Positions 18,570 to 27,953 are shown, counted from the first letter of the stretch. The stretch: DNA of 64,000 nt from CAVQCX01 sp963775335 (GCA_963775335.1 CAVZIJ010000002.1:248001-312000); one strand, 5' to 3'. Made by a program: numbers and translations. The notes: generated by a model from the sequence alone, not told the origin.

Positions 18570-20979
18570 ATGGACCCCAGGCTATCGCCAATGGAAAAGC
18601 CCGACTCCGTACTGAGAAACCCAGGCCGCAGCGCCCAAGGGCTCCTTGACCGTGTGCCGCAGCATATCACAGCGATCAGGAATGAATGGGCCGCTTTGAG
18701 CCAGCGAAGCTGGGACCGCAAGCGCTTCGAGCAGCTCTTTCGCAGGGTGCAGGGACTGGGGGAGACCGCCGGCAGAGCGGGGTTGACAGAGATCAGCGAA
18801 AGCGCCTTTTCCCTAGAGATCTACCTGAGCACCTTCAGCGGCGACGACAACCGACCGAGCCTCGAGCGCGCCCGGGAGGTCGCCGAGCTGATCCAGGTGC
18901 TCGACGCCGCGGTCCAATCCGCCGTTCAGGCTGCGCCGGCTGCTGAGGCGATGAACAGCCCCCGGGAAGGCTCCGTGTACTGCCTGTTAGCCCGCGCCGA
19001 TCTGGTGCCCGGCCTGGACAAGATGCTCGAAGCGAGCCAGTGGCGTTGTGTGATGTTCCGCGACGTCGCACAGCTCAGCGCGGAGCTGGATCGAGGGTGG
19101 CCGAGCGCGTTGGTGCTCGACGCCAGTCTGCTGGCGCAGGCGACGCCGCTGCTGGAAGGCATCCGGAAGAAGCCCGGCGCCGTACCCCGGCCCTTGCCCT
19201 TGGTGTTCGTCTCGCCCTCGACGGACATCAAGCGCCGATTGGCCGCGATGCGCGTGGGGGCCGATGCATATTACACGGCCCCCGTGGATACCGAATCGGT
19301 GGTGCGCCGCATCTCCCAACTCGCGACGGCGGGCAACGGCGCGGCGTACCGAGTGCTCGTCGTGGAAGACGATCCGTCCCAAGCCAAATTCGCCGCTACG
19401 ATCCTGCGCAAGGGCGGGATGGAGACGGAGGTGGTCACCGAGCCCCTCGACACCATGGGGGCGATCAAGCGCTTCAAGCCCGATCTGGTGCTGATGGACG
19501 TCTACATGCCGAACGCCAGCGGCATCGAGCTCACGCGCATCATTCGCCAGGACAAACGGCTCCTGACCCTGCCGATCGTCTACCTCTCTGGGGAGCAGAA
19601 TCCGGAGAAGCAACAAACGGCGCTCAGCGTCGGAGCCGATGACTTCATCGCAAAGCCCATCCGGCCCAAGCACCTGATCGGCACGGTCACCAACCGGATT
19701 CGCCGAGCCCAACAGCTACAGGACGGACTGAGCGAGACCGAAGAGCCACGCACAGATCCTGCAACGGGCCTGACGTTCGAAACAGTGCTTTTTCGAGTGT
19801 ATCGACGCGCTGCTCTCGGGGAGCGCCGGCAGCGACCCGCCCTCGGCCATGGTGCATATCGACATCGCCGATTTCCCCGCTTTGCGCACCCAGCTGAGCG
19901 GCGGCGCTCTCGACAATCTCCTCTCCATGGTCGGAAAGCGCATCTCCAACCAGCTTAACCCCGGGGAGGTCGCCACCCGGTCTGCGGAAAACAGCTTCGC
20001 CCTGCTGCTGCGCCAACCCACGGGGGGAAGCATCCGGCCTGTCGTCGACCGCATGGTCCGCTCCCTTGCGGAACCGCCTTTCGAGATCGACGGCCGCCCC
20101 CTGCGACTAAAGGCGAGCTCCAAGCTCTGGCCGCTACACCGGGGGGATACGGCCCCGGGAGCCGCGTCACCGACCGGTGAGCGAGCAGCAACGCCAGGGG
20201 CCGACGTACCCGGAGCACCGGCGACGGCGCGTAACCGGGATGCCATGATTGCCCAGGTCCGCGAAGCCATCAAAGCCGGGCGCCTCGAGCTCGGCCTACG
20301 CCAGATCTCGGGTCCCGAGGGCCAGACCCCCCGGGGCTACGAGCTGGCCCCTTTGGTTCCCGCCGATGGTGCAGCCCCGGCCATCCCCGCCCAAGAAGTC
20401 CGCCGGATCGCCGCCGAAGCAGGCCTCATCGGCGCGCTGGATCGCTACTCCGTTGCCCGTGCGATTGCTTTCCTCGAGGACCCGCGAGGTCCGGGCGAGC
20501 GAACCCTGTTGGTTCGCGTCTCGCCCCGAGCCATGATGGAGCCGGAGTCGCTCCAGGCACTCCGTGACGGGCTGCGCGTTCGGCATCTGGTGGGCAGCGG
20601 GTTGGTGTTCGGGCTCTCTCTGGCCGAGATCGGCGCCGACCCCAAGGCGATTCGCAGCCTGGTGCGAACGCTCAAGGAAATGGGCATCGCTACGGCGCTC
20701 ACCCGGTTCACCGGCAGCGAGGCCGCCATACGGTTGCTGACCTTCCTCGAAGCGCCATACGTGGAAGCCGACGTGACGGTAGTCCGCAAGGGTACCGCAG
20801 CCCTGGCGCCCCTCGTGGAAGCAGCGCACCGCGCTGGGGCATTGGTGATGATGGCCGAAGACTGGGTTCCCCAAGGCGACAAGCGCTCAGCGTCCTACGG
20901 GGCGGACTTGTGGGTCGGGCGCTCCGTACGGCCTCCCGCCGGCGTGGCGGGCGATGCGATCGGATCCGTCACGGACTGA
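18570..20979 (+). pseudogene. Hpt-receiver-receiver-degenerate GGDEF/EAL response regulator, frameshifted
   Basis: The gene reads as one protein of about 802 residues if one extra A in the run at 19781-19783 is removed. Without that correction the first frame stops at 19958, while the rest stays open to 20979. The frameshift falls just after DPATGL, the usual opening of a GGDEF domain. In order: an Hpt-like helical region (15-105), a degenerate receiver (130-245), an intact receiver with D310 (VLMDVYMP), then GGDEF-like and EAL-like domains that lack catalytic motifs (AENSF in place of GGDEF, ELAPL in place of EALLR). It would probably be a c-di-GMP sensor or scaffold of the FimX/LapD kind rather than an enzyme. 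It is divergent from the hybrid kinase; a sequencing error is an alternative to true inactivation. Confidence 0.8.
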
Positions 20980-21231
20980 TCGGGGAAGCCGCCCACCTGG
21001 AGACAGGTCCGGTGACCCTGCGGGGAGCCGCGGATGGTTGAGCGCCCCGACCTAAGAGCGCAGATCAGCCAAACGTTCCGCTTTGTCAGTCGCTGCACAG
21101 ACGCATTTCGGCGTGATCTCGTAGACCGGCTCCGGACGGAGTACTCGTCTCTCTCCTGCAGCCTCGCTAGCGAGCCAGGCCCGGAGCTTTCTTTGCTTCG
21201 GAGGTAATTGATAAATCCAGAAAGAGCATTT

Positions 21232-21373
21232 GAAACGCCAAGGCGCCAAGATCGCCAAGATCGCCAAGGGCTTCAAGGATATCTGCTCGAAACCGGTGTC
21301 ACCCTCTGGGGGAAGCAAGTGCTTTCACATTTGGTGCGCATCTGCCTTGGCGTCCTTCGCGTCTCGGCGGTTC
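21232..21373. repeat. Long-armed inverted repeat with internal 9-base tandem units
   Basis: The left arm at 21232-21259 and the right arm at 21346-21373 are reverse complements at 22 of 28 positions and flank an 86-base centre. The left arm continues into a 9-base unit, CGCCAAGAT, repeated nearly three times (21244-21270). The surrounding gap 20980-21390 holds no convincing gene. Similar GCCAAG-rich hairpin repeats occur between genes in several proteobacteria, but I cannot assign a named family. The right arm ends 17 bases before the DUF2892 start, so it could affect that gene's expression. Confidence 0.6.
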
Positions 21374-21390
21374 CAACTGCTGTTTTTCGG

Positions 21391-21573
21391 ATGAAACAGA
21401 ACGCAGATGGTGCGGACAAGCTCATCCAAATCCTGGCGGGAATAGCCCTTATCGGTTGGGGGCTCTGGGCCGAGAGCTGGTGGGGAGCCGTCGGGATCGT
21501 GCCGTTGGCAACGGCGCTGATCGGATGGTGTCCAGCCTATTTGCCGTTCGGCATCAGCACCAAGACGGCATAA
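21391..21573 (+). CDS. DUF2892 small membrane protein
   Basis: This 60-residue protein has two hydrophobic segments (about 11-27 and 31-47) and ends in CPAYLPFGIST. That pattern is typical of DUF2892, the membrane module also found at the C-terminus of E. coli YgaP next to a rhodanese domain. I start at MKQNADGAD because the family begins this way; a longer in-frame opening from 21208 runs through the inverted repeat and has no family similarity. No direct function is known. Rhodanese and TusA genes lie about 6 kb away, not adjacent. Confidence 0.85.
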   Translation: MKQNADGADKLIQILAGIALIGWGLWAESWWGAVGIVPLATALIGWCPAYLPFGISTKTA

Positions 21574-21657
21574 CGCCCGCATCTGGCCGCAGGCGTCGGG
21601 ACCCTCCATCGAGCGCCCCGGCGCCGATCCGCCCAGTGTCGGCCGATCCACCGGCGA

Positions 21658-22761
21658 TCAGCCCGCCCGGCCTTCGATCCGCTTGTCCGAGCCCGGCCTG
21701 CCGGGCTTTGGCCAAGCGCTGATGATCGCCTGCACAACGGTCGCCAGCGGGATGGCGAAGAACACGCCCCAGAACCCCCAGAACCCGCCGAAGACCAAGA
21801 TCGCGACGATGATCGCCACAGGATGCAGGTTCACCACCTCGGAGAACATCAGGGGGACGAGCACATTGCCATCCAACGCCTGAATCACCAGAAACGTCAC
21901 TCCCAGCCAGATGAAGTCCGCTCCCCATCCCCATTGGAACCAGGCGATCAGCAGCACGGGTGCAGTAACTACTGCCGCTCCGACAAACGGGATGATGACC
22001 GACAATCCCACGAGCACCGCCAACAGCATGGCGTACTCGAGGCTAAACAGCCTGAAGGCGGCGAACGTCACGGACCCGACGATCAGGATCTCCCAGAACT
22101 TGCCCCGCACATAGTTGCCGAGCTGTCGGTCGACATCCGCCCAGACCTGCTGGGCCAACCCGCGGTCGTCGGGCAGAAACTGCACCAGCCAGCTCAGAAT
22201 CTGCCCCTTGTCCTTCAGAAAAAAGAACACCAGCAGTGGCATCAGGATCACATACACCAGAATCGTAATGATGCTGACCACCGATGCGATGGACAGGGAC
22301 ACCACTTGCTGGCCGTAGCCGAGCACGTCCTGGCGCAATCGCCCGATCAACTCCTGGATCTGCTCGGGCGACACCGCCTCGGGATAACGTTGGGGTAGCT
22401 GCATCAGCTGGCGCTGACCCTCGGAGATAATGTTGGGCACCTGCTGAAAGAACTGTGTCACTTGGCGAGATAGTGCGGGCACCATCCCGAACAGGATCAA
22501 CGTCACGAATAGCAGGAAGGCCAGAAACACGATGCCCACCGCCACCAGCCTCGGAATCCCGTGGCGCTCCAGGAACCTGACCAAGCCCTCGAGCAGGTAA
22601 GCGATGACGATGCTCGCCAGGACCGGGGCCAGCATGTCGCCCATGCTAAGCACCACCGCGAAGCCCAGTCCCAGCAGCACCGCCAGCAGCACCACTTGCG
22701 GGTCCGAGAAATTGAGCTTGAACCAGTCTGCGAGCAACCGCATGGGCGAGCCACCAGGCAT
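21658..22761 (-). CDS. AI-2E-family transporter (PerM/UPF0118)
   Basis: This 367-residue inner-membrane protein has about eight hydrophobic segments in the order typical of AI-2E/PerM exporters. Three come first, then a hydrophilic stretch (about 110-160) containing ISEGQRQLMQLPQ, then further pairs ending with the motif GFWGFWGVFFAIPLAT. Members have been linked to autoinducer-2 export, sodium-proton exchange or permease function; the substrate here cannot be told. Its ATG overlaps the stop of the upstream 127-residue gene by one base (TGATG), so the two are translationally coupled. Confidence 0.9.
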   Translation of the reverse strand: MPGGSPMRLLADWFKLNFSDPQVVLLAVLLGLGFAVVLSMGDMLAPVLASIVIAYLLEGLVRFLERHGIPRLVAVGIVFLAFLLFVTLILFGMVPALSRQVTQFFQQVPNIISEGQRQLMQLPQRYPEAVSPEQIQELIGRLRQDVLGYGQQVVSLSIASVVSIITILVYVILMPLLVFFFLKDKGQILSWLVQFLPDDRGLAQQVWADVDRQLGNYVRGKFWEILIVGSVTFAAFRLFSLEYAMLLAVLVGLSVIIPFVGAAVVTAPVLLIAWFQWGWGADFIWLGVTFLVIQALDGNVLVPLMFSEVVNLHPVAIIVAILVFGGFWGFWGVFFAIPLATVVQAIISAWPKPGRPGSDKRIEGRAG

Positions 22762-23144
22762 CAGTCCCCGGACCCGGGTTGCCGCCCGCGGTAATGGCTC
22801 GCGAAAAGCTCTTCGAGCTCATCGATGACGTCGGCCGCGGGCCGGCCCTGCATCACGTGCGCCCCCATCAGCGCCGAAGTCTCGCTCAGCATCGCCTCGC
22901 GGTCGAGCATGAAGTAGCTCTGGGACAGTCGTTTGATCGCCGCGACGACGGACTCCTCGGCGGGCCGCGGAATCGGGTCGGGCACGGCACGACGATCCGA
23001 TAACTGACTCGGCGCGACGTCCTTGCGGCCGGCGAGAAATTCTGCGAAAGCGATTAGCGTTGCGCGATCGGACTCGCCAAGGCGCCCAAACAGCTTGAGG
23101 AGCCTGCGCTGATCGGCGGGCAGTCGGCTTCGCAGGTCGAGCAA
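22761..23144 (-). CDS. Conserved hypothetical protein, cytosolic, helical
   Basis: I do not recognise this 127-residue protein. It has no signal peptide or membrane segment and is charged and probably helical, with many Arg, Glu and Ala residues. It appears to start at TTG, with GGAG nine bases upstream and only one base after the stop of the LysR gene, and it ends overlapping the AI-2E transporter start. This tight coupling supports a real gene and suggests a role tied to the regulator or transporter. No catalytic motif is visible. Confidence 0.7.
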   Translation of the reverse strand: MLDLRSRLPADQRRLLKLFGRLGESDRATLIAFAEFLAGRKDVAPSQLSDRRAVPDPIPRPAEESVVAAIKRLSQSYFMLDREAMLSETSALMGAHVMQGRPAADVIDELEELFASHYRGRQPGSGD

Positions 23145-23145
23145 G

Positions 23146-24060
23146 CTAGGCTGCTCCGTCGGACTCGTGGCTCTTGCAATACGCCCGCGCGAATTCGAGC
23201 AGCTCCTCCATGACCCGTAACCGGAACTTCTGCTTCTGATGCACGAACGAAAACGGCCGCTGAAGCGTCGGCTCCAGATTCACCGCGGCCAGGGTTCCAA
23301 GCTTGAGCTCCTTCTGAATGGTGGCTCGAGACACCACCGAAACCCCCATTCCGGCCTCGACGGCTCCCTTCACAGCCTCCGGGCTACCGAGCTCCATCGA
23401 TATGTTCAGAGCCTCGCTGCATCCATCCAAACTTCCGAGGTACTCGGTGATCACCTCGCGGGTACCCGAACCCTCCTCGCGACAGATGAACGGGTAGCCG
23501 ACGAGCTCCGGCAGGGCAAGGCTCGACCGCCCGGCCAGCGGGTGGCGCGGCGGGAGGATGGCAACCAGCTGGTCCATGCGACACACCTCCACCACCAGGT
23601 TCTTGTTGGCGACCGGGGCCTCGACCACTCCCAGGTCGATGGTGTTGTTCTCCACCATGGAGACAATCCCGTCGGTGTTAGAGACCTTGAGGTGAATCTC
23701 CACCTCGGGATACTTGGCCTTGAAATCACCGAGCAGGGTCGGGAGCATGTACTCGGCAATGGTCGTGCTGGCGCCGATGGTCAGTGCCCCGCGAATCTCT
23801 CCCGTCATCTCTCGGATCGAGCTCTCCATTTCCTGGTACAGCTCGAATATCTTGTCGGCGTACTCATATGCCCTCGAACCGGCCTCGGTCAGATTGATGC
23901 GGTTATGCGTCCGATCAAACAGGCGGGTATTGAAATGCTCTTCCAGCTGCCGAACCTGGAAGGTCACGGCAGGCTGGGTCATGTGAAGGGTCTCGGCGGC
24001 CTTGGTGAAGCTGAGCAACCGGGCCACCGTGTGAAATACCTGGAGTCTTCGATCGGCCAT
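23146..24060 (-). CDS. LysR-family transcriptional regulator
   Basis: This 304-residue regulator has an N-terminal winged helix-turn-helix (residues 1-60, with LSFTKAAETLHMTQPAVT) and a C-terminal periplasmic-binding-protein-like effector domain (about 90-290, with GASTTIAEYMLP and EGSGTREVI). The sequence resembles the CysB/CbbR-like branch found in autotrophic and sulfur-oxidising bacteria, so the effector may be a sulfur or carbon metabolite; that is inference. I start at the ATG at 24060, preceded by AAGGGA. LysR genes usually face the gene they control, but here the co-directional downstream genes are coupled to it. The 260-base region upstream shows no other gene. Confidence 0.9.
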   Translation of the reverse strand: MADRRLQVFHTVARLLSFTKAAETLHMTQPAVTFQVRQLEEHFNTRLFDRTHNRINLTEAGSRAYEYADKIFELYQEMESSIREMTGEIRGALTIGASTTIAEYMLPTLLGDFKAKYPEVEIHLKVSNTDGIVSMVENNTIDLGVVEAPVANKNLVVEVCRMDQLVAILPPRHPLAGRSSLALPELVGYPFICREEGSGTREVITEYLGSLDGCSEALNISMELGSPEAVKGAVEAGMGVSVVSRATIQKELKLGTLAAVNLEPTLQRPFSFVHQKQKFRLRVMEELLEFARAYCKSHESDGAA

Positions 24061-24371
24061 CCGGTTCCCTTCGCTAGGGGAGCGATAAAAAGAACTTATA
24101 TGATACACAAGGGCGAGATTAAGCCCAACTGAGCCGGCTCGCCCGTCGCCGATCGGCGCGTTGATGGGAGACTTGGCCTTGAGCGGGAGCCTCGGCGCTG
24201 CTCACCGCAACGCCCAGGACCTGGGATCGATGAGCCGCGGGGGCGCGGCAATCGACAGCACAGGGATCGGGAGAGCGGGGCCCTCAGCCAGCCCCGTCAC
24301 GCCGGGCGGCGGACAGCCGTCTCGACCGCCTGCCCCCACCCCGCGGTGCCCCGGGATGACAGACCCCTGCG

Positions 24372-25316
24372 TCAGAAATTGAAGCCGCCGCGTGAGCTCG
24401 GCTTCTCCGACCAGCTGCCTCCCGCCGCCAGCGTCAGCGCCTTCTCGATCGCTTGGGGGCTGTCCATGATGCTCATGAAGCTGTGCTCGCCCATCATCTT
24501 CTGGTCAGGAAAATCGACGGCGATCCGAAAGCGAGGAGCCAGAGCCTTCACCTCACCATCACGCACCACCATCTCGTAAGGCAGATGGGCGGCCTGCTTC
24601 AGTTCGTCGCCGACATCGATGATCGACATGATCTTCTGGTCGCCACTGTAGCCATCTGTCAGGGCCACGCCGAACACACTCACCTTCCCATCCGTCGAGT
24701 CAATCCGGTAGACCGCCGAGGCACCGCCCTTCTTCGCATCGAGGGCCCGCTCTACAGCCCTCACCGCCTGGGCCTGGTCACCATACTTGGCCAGGGTCAT
24801 CTGATCATCGAAATATTCCATGCCGAAGGTGTAATGATAATGCGCGAGCTTCGATGCCGTCAGCCCTTTCTGGGCTCCGAACTCCTCCTGTGCCCCGAGG
24901 GCGGCCTTCAGCTTGGCGGTGACCGAGCTGACGTCGCCGTTGATGCGGTACGCGGCCGCAAGGTAGGCAGGGTTCGCATAGGCGACCTGGATCTTCGGAC
25001 CCTGTCGCACGACGGACACCCGTTCGCCGGCCAGATAAGGGCCACCATCCTGCTCACCGGCAAGCTTCCGCAGAACCCCATTGGTGACCACGATGATATG
25101 GGTGTCTGCATAGGGGCTGTACTCTCCAGCCACCTGGAAGCCGGCCCCTTTCAGGGCGTCGCGGACCTCCGCGATGGAGTTGGTGAAGTCCCCTGGCGCG
25201 TTCGACCCCAGGACAAAGGGCTTCATCCGGTCCGCCGCGCCGACCAGGGCCACGACACACATCAAGCCAACAAACACGAACCCTCGAAACGCCGTTCCAA
25301 ACCGCAGCTCTCTCAT
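24372..25316 (-). CDS. Secreted protein with two similar halves, DUF302-like, function unknown
   Basis: This 314-residue protein has a Sec signal peptide (about residues 1-27, ending VALVGAA) behind a GAGGTGGGCG ribosome-binding site. The mature part seems to consist of two related halves, about 38-140 and 170-300. Each opens with a helix (AEVRDALKGAGF; AVRAVERALDAK) and carries a strand-rich middle and a late helix. The pattern recalls DUF302 modules, but the match is by eye and weak. There are no cysteines in the mature protein apart from none that I can see, so disulfides are unlikely. It is divergent from the FadL-type porin gene and could share regulation with it. Confidence 0.65.
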   Translation of the reverse strand: MRELRFGTAFRGFVFVGLMCVVALVGAADRMKPFVLGSNAPGDFTNSIAEVRDALKGAGFQVAGEYSPYADTHIIVVTNGVLRKLAGEQDGGPYLAGERVSVVRQGPKIQVAYANPAYLAAAYRINGDVSSVTAKLKAALGAQEEFGAQKGLTASKLAHYHYTFGMEYFDDQMTLAKYGDQAQAVRAVERALDAKKGGASAVYRIDSTDGKVSVFGVALTDGYSGDQKIMSIIDVGDELKQAAHLPYEMVVRDGEVKALAPRFRIAVDFPDQKMMGEHSFMSIMDSPQAIEKALTLAAGGSWSEKPSSRGGFNF

Positions 25317-25441
25317 CGCCCACCTCTATTGAGTTGTTATCCAAACACCCCCCACCCTCGGTCCGCAATCTTGTCGCTCGCAGGCCCGACAAGGCATAGC
25401 CCGAAAAACCCTGCTTCAGCGAGTGCTACTTTCCACACAGG

Positions 25442-25452
25442 ATTATATTATA
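25442..25452 (-). promoter_or_regulatory. Candidate -10 elements in an AT-rich divergent region
   Basis: In the 241-base gap between the secreted-protein gene and the FadL-type gene, an AT-rich patch gives two overlapping perfect TATAAT hexamers on the minus strand (25447-25452 and 25442-25447), about 125 bases before the 25316 start. A good -35 box at the proper distance is not evident. The patch could also serve the plus-strand gene. Confidence 0.35.
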
Positions 25453-25557
25453 GCGAACAAATTTTCCGCCGAATCGAGCCAGGGCGGTCATTGTCTCACG
25501 CCTGTTTGACCGACGAGCCTACGCCCATTGCTCCCCATGCCGGCACGAGGTGAGACC

Positions 25558-26901
25558 GTGAAACGAGACAAGGCAAACAAGACCCAGGACCTCTGTGCCG
25601 CGGGAATCTGCGTCACCGGAATGCTCTGGGCCGGGTCCTGCCCCGCGTCCGGCTTTTTCCTGATCGAGCAGAGTGTAAGCGCCATGGGCGGGGCCTACGC
25701 GGGGGGCGCAGCCCTGGCTGAAGACGCCACCACGCTGTTCTTCAACCCGGCCGGCATGGCCCGCCTAAGCTCCCCCGAAGCGGTGGTGGGACTGCACATC
25801 GTCGATCCGAGCGCCGTGTTTCATGATCAAGGGTCCCGTGATCTGGTCCGACTGTTCGGCACGGGTCTGGGCCATGACGAAGGTGGAGATGCCGGCGTGC
25901 TGTCCGCCGTCCCGAGTCTCTATTACGCGCGCCCCGTCGGCGACCGCGTTGCCCTGGGCATCGGGATCAACAGCCCCTTTGGCCTGAGCACGGATTATCG
26001 CAACGGGTGGATGGGGCGCTACGACGCCGATCACTCGAAGCTCACCACGGTCAACCTCAACCCATCCATCGCACTGCGGCTGACGGATCATCTGAGCCTC
26101 GGAGCCGGGCTCGACTATCAATATCTCGAGGCGGACCTTTCCAACCGCGTCGATATCGCCGGCATTCTCCCCATCCTGGGCCGGCCGCTGGCAGCCCGGC
26201 TCGATACCAACTTGCATCTCAAGGGCGACGACACTGCCTGGGGCTACAATGTCGGCGCCCTGTGGGAGCTCGACGACGGCACCCGGATCGGAGCTCACTA
26301 CCGATCAGGGCTCGACTACCAGGTTGAAGGCAGGGCCGATGTCACCCTGCCCGGCGGTCCATGGATCTCCGGCCCGTCCAAGGGGCTGGTGCACAATGTA
26401 CCCGCCCACTCCGACACCTCGATGCCGGCGATGGCTTCGCTGAGTGTCGTCCACCCCCTCAACGACCGCTGGACGCTGATGGCCGACCTGACCTGGACGG
26501 ACTGGAGCTGCCTGCAGGCACTGGTCTTCCACTTCGACGGAATACTGCCCACGGGGTCCGAGGTCGTCCACTGGAAAGACGCCTGGCGGTACTCTCTCGG
26601 AACCGAGTACCGCCCGAGCGGCCGCTGGGTCTGGCGGGCGGGGGTCGCGCTGGACCAGACCCCGATCCCCAATCCCCAGGAGCGCACGCCGCGTATCCCC
26701 GACAATAATCGGTTCTGGCTGGCCCTCGGTTTCGGATACCAATACTCCGAAAGGCTCGGCTTCGATGTCGGCTACGCCCATCTGTTCGTGCCGGATCCGA
26801 AGATCGATCGGGTCGATCCGCTCGGGGTGTCGCTGCTCAGAGGAAGGTATGACGCCAGGGTGGATATCCTGAGCGCCCAGCTGCGGTGGCGGTTCCTGTA
26901 A
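25558..26901 (+). CDS. Outer membrane channel of the FadL/OmpP1/TodX family
   Basis: This 447-residue beta-barrel imports hydrophobic compounds such as long-chain fatty acids across the outer membrane. I start at GTG 25558, because GAGG lies seven bases upstream; an ATG at 25537 would add seven residues. A signal peptide precedes the mature N-terminus SGFFLIEQSVSAMGGAYAGG, which contains the family's opening motif, followed by DATTLFFNPAGMARL. The strand-rich body and the C-terminal aromatic-ended strand (ending RWRFL) fit an outer-membrane barrel. No beta-oxidation genes are nearby. Confidence 0.93.
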   Translation: MKRDKANKTQDLCAAGICVTGMLWAGSCPASGFFLIEQSVSAMGGAYAGGAALAEDATTLFFNPAGMARLSSPEAVVGLHIVDPSAVFHDQGSRDLVRLFGTGLGHDEGGDAGVLSAVPSLYYARPVGDRVALGIGINSPFGLSTDYRNGWMGRYDADHSKLTTVNLNPSIALRLTDHLSLGAGLDYQYLEADLSNRVDIAGILPILGRPLAARLDTNLHLKGDDTAWGYNVGALWELDDGTRIGAHYRSGLDYQVEGRADVTLPGGPWISGPSKGLVHNVPAHSDTSMPAMASLSVVHPLNDRWTLMADLTWTDWSCLQALVFHFDGILPTGSEVVHWKDAWRYSLGTEYRPSGRWVWRAGVALDQTPIPNPQERTPRIPDNNRFWLALGFGYQYSERLGFDVGYAHLFVPDPKIDRVDPLGVSLLRGRYDARVDILSAQLRWRFL

Positions 26902-27128
26902 AGGGCTATCCCGACCGACGGTCTGCTGCGCTACCTGCTCTACCTGCGTCTACCGCGTTGCGCTCGGCCTTGGTGCTCTATACCGCCCAGGACTCCAGAG
27001 CGCTCGCGCATCTGGCGCCCGGGGCATCTCGGCCGCCGCGCGACAAACCCCGGTGAGGAGCTCGGGCATTCTCCCCCGCCTTCTGTCGCGGTGACGCTCG
27101 GCGAAGAGGATGGATGTGTGGGCAGGGG

Positions 27129-27157
27129 GAAAAGCAAGACCGCCCCGTAGGGCGGCT
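27129..27157 (-). terminator. Probable Rho-independent terminator after dsrE2
   Basis: On the minus strand, CCGCCC-TACG-GGGCGG forms a 6-base GC stem with a 4-base loop and is followed by CTTGCTTTT. It begins about 36 bases past the dsrE2 stop, suiting the end of the rhodanese-tusA-dsrE2 transcript. The rest of the 26902-27192 gap shows nothing recognisable. Confidence 0.5.
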
Positions 27158-27192
27158 TCTCTGCTACAGTGCCGCTCGGGCGCCAGGGCGGC

Positions 27193-27675
27193 TCAGATGT
27201 AGAGGCAGATATCGGTCTCGCCGGCAAACTCGAAAAAGGTCGCCGCACCGCCATACTCGACGCCATCGATGAATTCCGAGGTGTCCAGGTCGAACAGATC
27301 GACGGTCATCTGACAGGCAATCAGCTTGACTTCGGCCTCCTGACACAGCGAGCGCAGCTCCTCGATGCTCGCCACGCCCTTGGCCTTCATCTTCTTCTTC
27401 ATCATCATGGTCATCATGCTCTGCATGCCGGGCAGCGCGGTGAGCAGCACCGGGAACCACTTGTCCATCGCCATCGGCATCGGCATGCCGGGGTTGCCCA
27501 GGGGCGTCACCTCGAGGTGCAGATTCTTGCGTAAGAGCTGCAGACCGTAGAACGTGAAGAAGATCTGCGTCTCGTAACCCAGAGCAGCCGCTGTGGATGC
27601 CAGTATGAAGGGCGGGTAGGCCCAGTCGAGCGACCCTTTCGTGGCGATAATGGCCAACTTCTTCTCAGCGGACAT
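27193..27675 (-). CDS. dsrE2: DsrE2-like sulfur-transfer protein
   Basis: This 160-residue protein of the DsrE/DsrF family is the type found with rhodanese and TusA in sulfur oxidisers such as Allochromatium vinosum. The conserved cysteine C121 (KLIACQMTVDLF) is the likely persulfide carrier, and a second cysteine is C111. A methionine-rich stretch lies at residues 64-96, partly hydrophobic, which could touch the membrane. The end, EYGGAATFFEFAG, is typical of this branch. GGAGG precedes the ATG. It is the last gene of the rhodanese-tusA-dsrE2 cluster and is followed by a likely terminator. Confidence 0.9.
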   Translation of the reverse strand: MSAEKKLAIIATKGSLDWAYPPFILASTAAALGYETQIFFTFYGLQLLRKNLHLEVTPLGNPGMPMPMAMDKWFPVLLTALPGMQSMMTMMMKKKMKAKGVASIEELRSLCQEAEVKLIACQMTVDLFDLDTSEFIDGVEYGGAATFFEFAGETDICLYI

Positions 27676-27722
27676 GTCTCGTTCCTCCGACTTTAAGCGT
27701 ATGGTCTGGGGAGGGCCGATGC

Positions 27723-27953
27723 TCAGGCCTTCTTGATCAAGAAATGGAACTTTCCGCCCTGTTCTTTCGACTCCATCAACGCGTTCCCCGTCTGCTTGGC
27801 GAACGCTTCGAAGTCCTTCACCGAGCCCGGATCGGTCGCAATAACATGCAGGATCTTGCCGGACTCCATGCCGGAGAGTGTCTTCTTCGCACGCAGAATA
27901 GGCAGCGGACAGTTCAGGCCACTCGCGTCCAACTCCTGATCATAATCAGCCAT
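27723..27953 (-). CDS. tusA: TusA-family sulfur carrier protein
   Basis: This 76-residue protein carries the hallmark CPxP motif, C15-P-L-P, near its N-terminus (GLNCPLPILRAKK). TusA accepts sulfane sulfur on this cysteine and passes it on; in sulfur oxidisers it links rhodanese and DsrE-type proteins to the oxidation machinery. A GGAGGT site precedes the ATG. It lies 47 bases before dsrE2 and about 130 bases after the rhodanese gene, matching the known rhd-tusA-dsrE2 order. Confidence 0.95.
   Translation of the reverse strand: MADYDQELDASGLNCPLPILRAKKTLSGMESGKILHVIATDPGSVKDFEAFAKQTGNALMESKEQGGKFHFLIKKA

Noticed and set aside
21244..21270. Short tandem CGCCAAGAT units as a possible CRISPR array
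   Set aside because: The unit is only nine bases with no spacers; it belongs to the inverted repeat.
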